Origin: DASZIT01 sp052143315 | GTDB taxonomy: Bacteria; Actinomycetota; Acidimicrobiia; Acidimicrobiales; RAAP-2 | Length of the DNA stretch: 64,000 nucleotides | Assembly: GCA_052143315.1 (NCBI GenBank) | Contig: JBKQTE010000091.1 | Span: 27,028 to 91,027 of the forward strand | Reading direction: 5' to 3' | Shown: positions 24,240 through 32,364 of the stretch, piece after piece | How positions within the stretch are numbered: position 1 is the first letter of the stretch | How the letters are laid out: every line of letters begins with the position of its first letter | Notes under the pieces: model-generated | What the model saw: only the letters and a program-made list of their open reading frames with translations | Told to the model about the DNA's origin: nothing | Database searches by the model: none | Position numbers and translations under genes: made by a program

Positions 24240-25634
24240 TCACGCCCCGATGGGGGTGACCGCCGAAGCCGGCGGGATGACCCCGGGCCCGGAGGTCTGG
24301 CAGGCGGCGTCGATCGCCGGATTGGCCGGCGCCTGCAGGGTCGGCGGACGGAGGAAGGCCGGGGAGGCGCTGAAGTCGACCATGTCCAGCAGATCGTTGG
24401 CCGCCGCGTCCCGGCGGGTCATGGCCGGCAGGTTCCACTTGGTCTCCACCAGCTTCAGCACCGACGTGTGGTCGTAGACGGTATGGGAGACGTGGTCCTT
24501 CCGGGCGTACGGGCTGACCAGGCCGGCCGGCACCCGGAAGCCCAGCTGGTCGAAGGTGCCGGGCAGGTCCCCGGGCAGCAGGTCCGGGGGGACGTCGTCG
24601 GGCGTGACGGCGGCCGGGGGCGTGACGTGGTCGTAGTAGCCGCCGTGCTCGTCGTAGTTCCACACCAGCAGCGTCTTGCCCCACCCGGGGCCGGACATCA
24701 CCGCGTTGACCACCTGGCCCAGGAACGCGTCCCCGTACTGGATGTCCTGGGGGTCCTCCTCGGACTGCCGATTGAAGTCGGGGTCGACGATGCTGAAGGA
24801 CGGGAGGCTCCCCGAGGCGCAGTCGGTGAAGAAGGCGTCGATCTTCTGCAGGTTGGAGGTGATGCTCGGGCGGGCCATCAGCGATATGAAGATCCCGGCG
24901 GTGGGGAGGGTCGAGTAGTAGTTCTTCCACGAGATGTCGTGGGCGTTGAGCAGGTCGAAGACCGTCCCGTTGGGCGGCAGGGCGGTGGGGAGGGTGTCGT
25001 CGATCAGGCCCAGGGAGGTGGCGGCCATCAGGTAGCGGCGGTTCGGGTAGGTCTGGGCCAGCACCGAGCAGAAGTACCGGTCGGCCAGCGGAAAGGTCGA
25101 GGCCAGGCTGTTGGTGAAGGGCAGGTCGGACGCCGACCAGAACCCCATGGCCACCGGGCCCGAGTCGCTGATCACGAAGCCCTGGTTGCCGTGTTCCAGC
25201 TGGGTGTGCGAGGCGTTCCACGACTGCGACGGCTTGCCCTGCAGCTGGCACTCGGTGGGCATGTGGAAGGAGTGGACCAGGTCGCCGTGGCCGTCCGGGT
25301 TGGTGGCGGTGGGCAGCCCGTCGGCACCGAGCGTCAACCCGTCACCCCGGCCCAGGGTGCCGAGGAGGTTGTCGAACGAGTGGTTCTCCATCATCACCAC
25401 CACGATGTGGTCCACCTGGGGGAGCTGGTCGCTCCCCACCGGCGCCTTGGGGTTGGGACGGCTCCCGGTCACCCCGGAGGGCCGGGTGGTGGTGGAGCCG
25501 GCGCCCGACGCCGACCCCCCGCCGCACGCCGCCAGGGCGGCTCCGGCGGCACCGGCCAGCGCGCCCCCGAGCAGCGTGCGCCTGGTCAGCCCTCCCCCGC
25601 CGCCCGGCGCCTGCCCCGCTGTCCGTACCCTCAT
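24240..25634 (-). CDS. Tat-exported phospholipase C / acid phosphatase family phosphoesterase
   Basis: 464 residues. The N-terminus carries a twin-arginine signal (LTRRTLLGGALAG, Arg18-Arg19) followed by a lipobox LAAC with Cys37, so it is probably a Tat-exported lipoprotein. The catalytic family motif MMENHSFDNLLGTLGRG begins the mature enzyme and NYDEHGGYYDHV is the second metal-site motif of the phosphoesterase family (PF04185: phospholipase C and AcpA-like). GGGAGG lies just upstream of ATG 25634. The likely role is phosphate or lipid scavenging outside the cell; substrate class cannot be settled from sequence. Confidence 0.9.
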   Translation of the reverse strand: MRVRTAGQAPGGGGGLTRRTLLGGALAGAAGAALAACGGGSASGAGSTTTRPSGVTGSRPNPKAPVGSDQLPQVDHIVVVMMENHSFDNLLGTLGRGDGLTLGADGLPTATNPDGHGDLVHSFHMPTECQLQGKPSQSWNASHTQLEHGNQGFVISDSGPVAMGFWSASDLPFTNSLASTFPLADRYFCSVLAQTYPNRRYLMAATSLGLIDDTLPTALPPNGTVFDLLNAHDISWKNYYSTLPTAGIFISLMARPSITSNLQKIDAFFTDCASGSLPSFSIVDPDFNRQSEEDPQDIQYGDAFLGQVVNAVMSGPGWGKTLLVWNYDEHGGYYDHVTPPAAVTPDDVPPDLLPGDLPGTFDQLGFRVPAGLVSPYARKDHVSHTVYDHTSVLKLVETKWNLPAMTRRDAAANDLLDMVDFSASPAFLRPPTLQAPANPAIDAACQTSGPGVIPPASAVTPIGA

Positions 25635-25742
25635 GGCGCCTCCCGACTCGCTGTGCACGCGGATTGATACCACACCCCGCCCGGCGGTGCGGCACGAGCC
25701 GACCGGGGGTGGTCGACGGTCACCGGTACCATGGTTCCCGCC

Positions 25743-26417
25743 ATGACCGCCACCCGCGCCGAGCCGTCCGAGTCGCCCGCCGAAGTCCCGGCGGCCGCCG
25801 GCCCGGGGACCCCGGGCGACGACACCGGGAACGGTGCCACCCGGTTCGATCCGGCCAACCGTACCTACCAACGCATGTCCGTCCGGGGGCCCGCCCTCGT
25901 CGTCCTGGGGATCGCCGTCTTCATCGCCGTCGGGGGGACGGTGGCCTCGGCCCTGGCCACCAGTGGCAGCCCGACCCTCGCCCTCGCCTCGGTGAGGATC
26001 CCCGACGGCACGGTGGTGCAGCTCACCCCGGCCACCACCGCCCTGAAGCCGATCATCGGCAGCGAGCCCCCCGCCGACATCCTGGCCGCCCTGGCCGTGC
26101 CGGCCGGCAGCACCGAGCGCAGCTTCGTCGACACCGACCAGAACCTGGCCCAGTACGACCGCAGCATCTCCTTCACCTCGGGTCTCTCCTCCGACCAGCT
26201 GGTCTCCTTCTACCAGACCCTGCTGCCGAAGCTCGGCTGGAAGGTGACCGCCACCGCCGCCGACACCGCCGAGGCCGCCGGCACCATCGAGGTCCTCGCC
26301 ACCAAGGGCAGCGACGACGGCTTCTACTGGGAGGTCGGCGCGGTGGTCCAGCCGAGCAGCTCGGCTGGCGTCACCGGGTTCACTGTCAACCTGTTCGAGC
26401 AGCCGGACGAGGACTGA
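25743..26417 (+). CDS. Single-pass membrane protein, function unknown
   Basis: 224 residues. A 45-residue Pro/Ala/Gly-rich cytoplasmic segment leads to one membrane helix (ALVVLGIAVFIAVGGTVASAL) and an extracellular domain. That domain contains SSDQLVSFYQTLLPKLGWKV, reminiscent of extracytoplasmic actinobacterial domains with FYxxxLxxxGW motifs, and ends acidic (FEQPDED). An upstream in-frame ATG at 25731 is an alternative start. Its last 32 bp overlap, tail to tail, the end of the gene on the other strand. Confidence 0.7.
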   Translation: MTATRAEPSESPAEVPAAAGPGTPGDDTGNGATRFDPANRTYQRMSVRGPALVVLGIAVFIAVGGTVASALATSGSPTLALASVRIPDGTVVQLTPATTALKPIIGSEPPADILAALAVPAGSTERSFVDTDQNLAQYDRSISFTSGLSSDQLVSFYQTLLPKLGWKVTATAADTAEAAGTIEVLATKGSDDGFYWEVGAVVQPSSSAGVTGFTVNLFEQPDED

Positions 26418-27801
26418 GCCGGCGGCCGGCCCACCGTCCGGGGCCGTGGTCGTCGGTCACCAGGGGCGGGTCGTCGGCCACCTTCAGCATCCACGCCCAG
26501 ACGAAGAGGTTGACGGCGTAGAGCAGGTAGCCCACGCGGGTGGCCGGGGCCAGCAGGATGGCCACCAGCATGACCCAGCCGGTCAGGCGGGCGGCGGCGG
26601 CCGCATCCTCCGGTGGGTTGCGGACCAGGCGGGCGGCCAGCACGGCCAGGCCTCCCGCCGCCGCCGCCATCACGTAGATCCGGTGGGCCCCGGGGAAGGC
26701 GTCCACGAAGAGGTGTCCGGGGAGCGGGCTGGCGGCCGGGGAGGCCACGCCGGCCAGTCCCAGCGGGAACCGGATGACGTTGTCCACGAACGCCGACGGG
26801 TTGCTCAGCGCCACCGGCAGCACCACCGGCCCGACCACCGCCACCACGCCGAGCACGTACCAGCCGAGCGATCGGCGCTCCCGACGGTCGAAGGCGGCCC
26901 AGGCGGCCAGGAGCACCAGGGGCCAGGCGGTGAACTTCAGGGAGGAGGCGGCGCCGAGGGCCATCCCGGCCAGGAGGGGGCGTCGTCGCTGGAGCGCCAC
27001 CATGCCCAGCAGCATCAGCGACACCACCGGCATGTCGTCGCCCCCGGTGGCCAGCGGCAGGGCGGCGGTGGGCAGCACGGTCAGCACCTGGAACGCCCGG
27101 AACCGGGCATCGGTGGGCGGGCGCAGCCGGCTGAGGGCGATCGCCGAGATGATCACGGTGAACAGCAGGAACTGGATGCGGGCGTCGGTGAGCCGGGCCT
27201 CTACCTTGCTCCCGCTGGAGAACCCGAACAGCACCATGCCCGGCAGGTAGGGGTAGTACAGCTCGTAGACCGGCTCGTCCTTGGTATGGATGAGGATGCG
27301 CCCGGCCTTGTCGATGACCTGGTAGGGGCTCTTTCCGGCGTCCACCCGGGCCCCGGCGCGCTCCACCACCAGCACCTCGGGCTGCACGTGGGCGGCGGCG
27401 TTCCCCTCCGATGCCCAGACCACCTCGAGACCCAACGGGACCAGCGTGGCACCGACCAGCGCCGCCGCACAGGCGGCGATGCGCGCCACTCGCCACCGCC
27501 GGGCGTGCCGGACCGGGGTCTCGCCCAGGATGTCGACATCGGCCGGCGGACCGTCGCCAGCCACCGGGAGCCGGCGGGCGAGCCCGGCCCGCCAGGCCAC
27601 CACGGCCATGAAGAGCGCCACCGCCGCATAGGGACCCACCGCCAGCTCGCCCCACTGGCGGTAGAGCGGGATGCCGGCCGCCCCGATGGTCACGCCGGCG
27701 AAGACCGCCGAGGCGGCGTAGAGGAAGCAGTCCCTCCACTCGGGGGACCAGGACCGCATGGAGTCGAGGAGCCCACGGCCCCAGGCGGCGGACGTCGCCA
27801 C
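26386..27801 (-). CDS. Polytopic membrane protein, GT87/GT-C-like glycosyltransferase candidate
   Basis: 471 residues with about ten or more hydrophobic segments, for example CFLYAASAVFAGVTIGAAGI and LVAILLAPATRVGYLLYAV. A short segment after the second membrane helix region (YPYLPGMVLFGFSSGSK) and LPTAALPLATGGDDMPVVSLMLLG resemble the DUF2029/GT87 mannosyltransferase group that uses polyprenyl-phosphate sugars. The start is GTG 27801; ATG 27759 is possible. The C-terminus is basic and disordered. The transferase role is inference from fold type only. Confidence 0.6.
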   Translation of the reverse strand: MATSAAWGRGLLDSMRSWSPEWRDCFLYAASAVFAGVTIGAAGIPLYRQWGELAVGPYAAVALFMAVVAWRAGLARRLPVAGDGPPADVDILGETPVRHARRWRVARIAACAAALVGATLVPLGLEVVWASEGNAAAHVQPEVLVVERAGARVDAGKSPYQVIDKAGRILIHTKDEPVYELYYPYLPGMVLFGFSSGSKVEARLTDARIQFLLFTVIISAIALSRLRPPTDARFRAFQVLTVLPTAALPLATGGDDMPVVSLMLLGMVALQRRRPLLAGMALGAASSLKFTAWPLVLLAAWAAFDRRERRSLGWYVLGVVAVVGPVVLPVALSNPSAFVDNVIRFPLGLAGVASPAASPLPGHLFVDAFPGAHRIYVMAAAAGGLAVLAARLVRNPPEDAAAAARLTGWVMLVAILLAPATRVGYLLYAVNLFVWAWMLKVADDPPLVTDDHGPGRWAGRRLSPRPAARTG

Positions 27802-27877
27802 CGGCTAGCGCGTCACCGTGCCGGCGTGGGACACGCGGCTGGGCTCTCTGGCGTCACGGTCGATGGTACCACCGGCC

Positions 27878-29923
27878 TCATCGGGCGACCGGTGACCCGG
27901 CCACCCCGTCCGGGCTCCCGACATCGTCCCGGCCGCCGAACAGCGACCGGTAGAACTCCAGCTCGGCGGTGAGGCTGGCCACGATGGTGTCGGCCCGTCG
28001 GAACCCGTGGGACTCCCCCTCGAACACCTGCAGCCGGCACCGCACCCCGTGGGCGGTGAGCGCCTCGGCAAACCGCCGGGCCTGATCGAGGGGGACCACC
28101 GGGTCGTCGGCCCCCTGCAGGAGCAGAACGGAACCGGTGATGCGGTCGGCATGGTGGAGCGGCGACCTCCGCCGGTACTCCGCCTCGGCCTCCGGCAACG
28201 GCCCGACCAGACCGTCCAGGTAACGGGACTCGAACCCGTGGGTGTCGGCGGCCAGCGACTCGAGGTCGGTGACGCCGTACCACGAGGCGGCGCCGGCGAA
28301 GCGGTCCGAGGCCACCAGCGCCCCGAGGGCGGTCAGCCCCCCGGCACTGGTGCCGCGGATGGCCATCCGGTCGCCGTCGACCCGCCCGGCGGCGGCCAGG
28401 GCGGCGGCATAGGCGGTGCAGTCCTCGACGTCCGCCACCCCCCAGGCGCCCCGGAGGCTCTCCCGGTACTGCCGCCCGTACCCGCTGCTCCCCCGGTAGT
28501 CGACGGCGGCCACCGCCAACCCCCGCCCGGTGAAGAACTGCACCAGCGGGTCGAACCCCGGATCGTTGGCGCCGGTGGGTCCCCCGTGGCAGAAGACCAC
28601 CAGGGGCGGCCTCGACCCGACCGGGCCCACCGCCCAGGTGGGGGACGGCTCGTAGACCAGCCCGGGGACCGGGCCGGCCGGCGTCTCCGCCACGAACGGG
28701 CGGGCCGGACACACCTCGGACGCCGTCAGTGGCGGCGCCGGGGCGGCGGCGCTGAGCACCCGGGACGCCGCCGACCCGTCCAGGTCGACCTCGTAGACGG
28801 CCGGCCCCTCGGTGGGCGTCCTGCCCAGGACGGCCAGCCGGCCGGTCGTCGCCGCCACCGCCACGCCGGCGATGGCCACGCACGGCTGCTCCACGAGCTC
28901 CGATCGCCAGCCCGGCGAGGGCCGACCGTCGGCCGTCGGTGGCACCAGGCGGACCAGGTGGTCGAGGCCGTCCCGGTGCATGCGGCTCACCACCGAGCCG
29001 TCCGGCCACTCGGCCATGGTGGCCTGGCCCAGCACCCAGTCCGGGGCATGGAACTCCGCCTCCGCCGTCACCAGTGGCGACGCCGGCGGATCGGTGCGGT
29101 CGAGGTCGGCCTGGCCGATCCGGTACGGCAGCCACCACCCGGTCCGTTCGTCCACCAGGAGCAGACCGCCGTCCCGGCACCAGCGCGGCTGGCCCACCGA
29201 GCACTGCCCCCCACCGGCCACCCGGTGGGCATCGGTGACCGACAGCCCCGAGCCGGACTCGCCGAGGGTGGCCACCCACAGCTCCGAGACGTCCCACGGC
29301 ATGTTCGGGTGCTCCCAGGTCATCCAGGCCAGCCGGGTGCCGTCCGGGGAGACGCGGGGGCCGGCCACGAACTCGCCCGCCTCCACCAGCGGCACCGTCC
29401 GTTGCGAGCCGTCGGTGGCCACCCCCACCAGCCGGTGCCCGGCGCCGTCGGCGCCTACACGCTCCTCGACGCAGACGAGCCAGGCGCCGGAAGCGGTGGG
29501 TCCGGGGTCCGCCCATCGGACCGAACCGACCGGGTCCGACGCCGGGGTCAGCGGCACCGGCCGGCCGGGACCGGCCAGCTCCATCCGGTAGAGGCGCTGG
29601 TCGGCCTGGTCCACGAAGACGTGGGCCCCGGACGCGGTGATGGCGGCGCCCCCGCCGTACTCGTGCACCCGGGTCCGGACGCTGGTGCCCGAAGGGGTGA
29701 GGTCGGCGGCGGGGGCGCCACCGCCGTCGGCGACCACCACCTGGCGACCACCCTCGTCGGGGCGGCTCTCCGTCCAGTAGAACGACGTGCCGTCGGTGTG
29801 CAGGCCGCTCCGGGACACCCGGGCGGCGGCCACCGCCGCCGCGGTGAGGGGGGACGGCCACCAGCCGTGGGGCACCACCGGCGGTTCCCCCCTGGGCGCT
29901 TCGGTACCACGCTCGGTCCCCAT
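27878..29923 (-). CDS. S9 family (prolyl oligopeptidase-type) serine peptidase
   Basis: 681 residues, no signal peptide. The N-terminal two thirds are a beta-propeller-like region (repeated TRLAWMTWEHPN-type strands), and the C-terminal third is an alpha/beta-hydrolase domain. The nucleophile Ser526 lies in RGTSAGGLTALG, the Asp in LQGADDPVVPLDQA and the His in EGESHGFRR. YRGSSGYGRQYRE is typical of S9C acyl-peptidases. Expected to trim small peptides in the cytosol. It diverges from the oxidoreductase gene with only 20 bp between start codons. Confidence 0.9.
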   Translation of the reverse strand: MGTERGTEAPRGEPPVVPHGWWPSPLTAAAVAAARVSRSGLHTDGTSFYWTESRPDEGGRQVVVADGGGAPAADLTPSGTSVRTRVHEYGGGAAITASGAHVFVDQADQRLYRMELAGPGRPVPLTPASDPVGSVRWADPGPTASGAWLVCVEERVGADGAGHRLVGVATDGSQRTVPLVEAGEFVAGPRVSPDGTRLAWMTWEHPNMPWDVSELWVATLGESGSGLSVTDAHRVAGGGQCSVGQPRWCRDGGLLLVDERTGWWLPYRIGQADLDRTDPPASPLVTAEAEFHAPDWVLGQATMAEWPDGSVVSRMHRDGLDHLVRLVPPTADGRPSPGWRSELVEQPCVAIAGVAVAATTGRLAVLGRTPTEGPAVYEVDLDGSAASRVLSAAAPAPPLTASEVCPARPFVAETPAGPVPGLVYEPSPTWAVGPVGSRPPLVVFCHGGPTGANDPGFDPLVQFFTGRGLAVAAVDYRGSSGYGRQYRESLRGAWGVADVEDCTAYAAALAAAGRVDGDRMAIRGTSAGGLTALGALVASDRFAGAASWYGVTDLESLAADTHGFESRYLDGLVGPLPEAEAEYRRRSPLHHADRITGSVLLLQGADDPVVPLDQARRFAEALTAHGVRCRLQVFEGESHGFRRADTIVASLTAELEFYRSLFGGRDDVGSPDGVAGSPVAR

Positions 29924-29943
29924 GGGGTCGGTACGGTAGCCCC
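29924..29943. promoter_or_regulatory. 20-bp divergent start region of the S9 peptidase and YhdH-type oxidoreductase
   Basis: On the plus strand TACGGT (29932-29937) ends 6 nt before ATG 29944. On the minus strand TACCGT (29939-29934) lies 10 nt before ATG 29923. The two candidate -10 boxes overlap, so the genes would compete for RNA polymerase and both mRNAs would be leaderless or nearly so. Confidence 0.4.
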
Positions 29944-30972
29944 ATGGTCGGCGATACCGTGCACCCCGTCTCTCCTGAGCTTCCCGCCTCCTTCCCCGCC
30001 TTCGTGGTCGAGCGGGCCGGCGACCGCCTGGACCAGGGGGTGCGCTCCCTGACCGTGGGCGACCTGGGCGACGGGGACGTGGTCGTCCGGGTCGACTGGT
30101 CGGCCGTGAACTACAAGGACGGGATGGTGGCCCAGCCGGGCAACCGGGTGGCCCGGATCTCCCCCCTGGTGCCCGGGGTCGACCTGGTGGGGACGGTGGT
30201 CGAGTCGGAGCGGTTCGCCCCCGGCCAGCCGGTGATCGTCCACGGCTACGACCTCGGCGTCGCCCACCACGGCGGCTTCGCCGGCTACGCCCGGGTCCCC
30301 TCCGGCTGGGTGGTGCCCCTCCCGGACGGGCTCACCGCCAGGCAGGCGGCGACCATCGGCACCGCCGGGTTCACCGCCGCGCTCTCCCTGCGGCGGCTCG
30401 AGCACCACGGCCTCTCTCCCGGCGCCGGCCCGGTGCTGGTGACCGGGGCGTCCGGTGGGGTCGGGTCCATGGCCGTGGCCCTCCTCGGTGCCCGGGGGTA
30501 CCGGGTGGTGGCCAGCACCGGCAAGGCGGCCGAGCACGCCTACCTCCTGGGCCTCGGAGCCAGCCAGGTGATCGGGCGGGACGACCTGGCGGTCGACCCC
30601 GGTCGTACGCTGGGGACGCCACGCTGGGCCGGGGCCGTCGACTGCGTGGGCGGCCCGACGCTGGCGGCGGTGCTCCGCACCCTCGACTACGGGGCGGCGG
30701 TGGCCGCCAGCGGGCTCACCGGTGGGAACACCCTCGAGACCTCCGTCTACCCGTTCATCGTCCGCAGTGTGGCGCTGCTCGGGATCGACTCCGTGCAGAC
30801 ACCGATCGACGAGCGCCGGTCGGTGTGGGAGGAGCTGGCCACCTCCTACCCGGCCGACCTGCTCGACGACATGGTCGACCGCCAGGTCGGCCTGGACGGG
30901 GTGTCGGCGGCGCTCGCCACCGTCGCCGCCGGCGGGGTCCGGGGTCGCATCCTGGTACGGCCCACCCTCTGA
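29944..30972 (+). CDS. YhdH/AcuI-type quinone (acryloyl-CoA) reductase, MDR family
   Basis: 342-residue zinc-independent medium-chain reductase. WSAVNYKDGMVAQPGN is the signature of the YhdH/YhfP group and the Rossmann motif is VTGASGGVGSMAVALL. No Zn ligand cluster is present. E. coli YhdH and Rhodobacter AcuI reduce acryloyl-CoA with NADPH; other members reduce quinones. The enzyme is cytosolic. The exact substrate is not fixed by sequence or neighbours. Confidence 0.88.
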   Translation: MVGDTVHPVSPELPASFPAFVVERAGDRLDQGVRSLTVGDLGDGDVVVRVDWSAVNYKDGMVAQPGNRVARISPLVPGVDLVGTVVESERFAPGQPVIVHGYDLGVAHHGGFAGYARVPSGWVVPLPDGLTARQAATIGTAGFTAALSLRRLEHHGLSPGAGPVLVTGASGGVGSMAVALLGARGYRVVASTGKAAEHAYLLGLGASQVIGRDDLAVDPGRTLGTPRWAGAVDCVGGPTLAAVLRTLDYGAAVAASGLTGGNTLETSVYPFIVRSVALLGIDSVQTPIDERRSVWEELATSYPADLLDDMVDRQVGLDGVSAALATVAAGGVRGRILVRPTL

Positions 30973-31007
30973 CCGGTGAGCGGCCGGTCGGCGGTCGGTG
31001 GCGCGGC

Positions 31008-31646
31008 TCAGGCAGGGGCCCGGGTATTGGCGGCGGCCCCGGTGCCGGCGAACACCGGCGAGACGGTGATCGACCCGTTGTCGCACGGCGACAGCTGGGC
31101 GGACAGCGAGACGCTGGTGTACGAGTTCGGCGGGGTCACGTGGAGCGTGGCCGACGACGGGCACGAGGTCTGCGCACCGGACGGCACGTCCGAGTAGCCC
31201 ATGTTGAAGTAGACCGCCTGGCCCGGAGCGACGGTGACGGAGGTAGGAGCCATGGTCGTGAATTGGTAGCTGCCCCCCCGGACCACGTTGGTGGGAAGGA
31301 GCGCCCCGGTGCTGCTCAGCATCTGCAGGCCCGGGTAGCCGGCCAACGTGCAGGCCGTGGCCGCCGAGCTGGTGAGCGCCACCGTGGTCTCGATGGTCCC
31401 GGCCGCCCCGCTGCTGCCGTAGACGGAGGCGGTGAGAGTGGCGGTGGCGCACTGGGTGGGCCCGCCGGACCCGGTGGTGGTGGTGGTGGCCGGCGCCGAG
31501 GTGGTGGAGGGGGCCGGCGAGCGGGTGGAGGTGGTGGCCGGGGCGGTGGTCGTCGTCGATGACGACGCGGAGCCCGACGAGCAGGCGGTGAGGAGCGAAC
31601 CCCCCACGCACAGCAGACCTATCAGCATCCCGACGCGCCTGGTCAT
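31008..31646 (-). CDS. DUF4232-type secreted lipoprotein
   Basis: 212 residues. The signal peptide MTRRVGMLIGLLCVGGSLLTAC ends in a lipobox (LLTAC), then a Ser/Thr/Pro linker of about 40 residues, then a domain with four cysteines (PTQCATATLTASVYGSSGAAG, ATACTLAGYPGLQML, TSCPSSATLHV, LSPCDNGSITVSPVF), the DUF4232 pattern common in actinobacterial lipoproteins. An AGGAG ribosome-binding region precedes ATG 31646. The function is unknown. Confidence 0.82.
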   Translation of the reverse strand: MTRRVGMLIGLLCVGGSLLTACSSGSASSSTTTTAPATTSTRSPAPSTTSAPATTTTTGSGGPTQCATATLTASVYGSSGAAGTIETTVALTSSAATACTLAGYPGLQMLSSTGALLPTNVVRGGSYQFTTMAPTSVTVAPGQAVYFNMGYSDVPSGAQTSCPSSATLHVTPPNSYTSVSLSAQLSPCDNGSITVSPVFAGTGAAANTRAPA

Positions 31647-31767
31647 CTCCTCTACTCCTCTCCCCGGCGTGGCCGGCGCCGGCAGGACCGTCCAGCGGAC
31701 CCGGGCGGTGATTGGCCGGTCGTCGCACGCAGCCGTCGCCCGACGACCGGTCGGAGGACCCATGCTG

Positions 31768-32286
31768 TCAGGACGAGAAGTCCTCGGGGCGGATGGTGTC
31801 GAGGAAGTGGCGGAACTCACCGACCAGCTCGTCGGGGTTGTCGTTCGTCTCCTCGCCCCCGTCGTCCTCCTCCTCGTCCTCGACGGCCAGCAGGATGCCC
31901 TCGGCGTCCATCAGCTCGTCAGCCACGAACAGCGGCGTGCCGGTGCGGACGGCCAGGGCCACCGCGTCGGATGGCCGCGAGGACACCGGGAGCTCGCGAC
32001 CGCCGTGACCGAGGACGATCTCGGCGTAGTAGGTCGAGGAGCGCAGCTCGGTGATGACCACCCGGATCACATCCGACCCCAGGGCGTCGAGCAGGTCGCG
32101 GATCAGATCGTGGGTCATCGGCCGGGGCGTGTCCATGCCCTGCAGTGCGAAGGCGATGGCGGTGGCCTCGGGGGCACCGATGAAGATCGGCAGTGTGCGC
32201 CCCAGCCCCTCCGACTCCTGCAGGAGGAGCACGGGCGTGTTCGACTGCAGGTCCACTCGCACCGCCCGAAGCCGAACTTCGACCAT
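31768..32286 (-). CDS. Bifunctional nuclease family protein (DUF151)
   Basis: 172 residues, with MVEVRLRAVRVDLQSNTPVLLL, GRTLPIFIGAPEATAIAFAL and SSRPSDAVALAVRTGTPLFV, all DUF151 landmarks. A plant homologue has RNase/DNase activity; the bacterial role is open. The M. tuberculosis counterpart is Rv1829, also beside garA and a MerR gene. The C-terminus has an acidic insert (EDEEEDDGGEETND). ATG 32286 is supported by a TAAGTT hexamer 7 nt upstream. Confidence 0.9.
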   Translation of the reverse strand: MVEVRLRAVRVDLQSNTPVLLLQESEGLGRTLPIFIGAPEATAIAFALQGMDTPRPMTHDLIRDLLDALGSDVIRVVITELRSSTYYAEIVLGHGGRELPVSSRPSDAVALAVRTGTPLFVADELMDAEGILLAVEDEEEDDGGEETNDNPDELVGEFRHFLDTIRPEDFSS

Positions 32287-32293
32287 GCCGTGC

Positions 32294-32299
32294 AACTTA
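32294..32299 (-). promoter_or_regulatory. -10-like hexamer TAAGTT (minus strand)
   Basis: It lies 7 nt before the DUF151 ATG, consistent with leaderless initiation. Confidence 0.35.
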
Positions 32300-32364
32300 C
32301 TCGCCGTCGGCCTTCGGCGCGGCCGGAACCGGAACCGGAACCGACAACCCGACCGTGCAGACGG

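Noticed and set aside
28221..28242. tRNA-like T-arm sequence (gggactcgaacccgt on the plus strand)
   Set aside because: It lies inside the well-supported S9 peptidase coding sequence, encoding Gly-Phe-Glu-Ser-Arg; no acceptor stem, anticodon arm or CCA context surrounds it.
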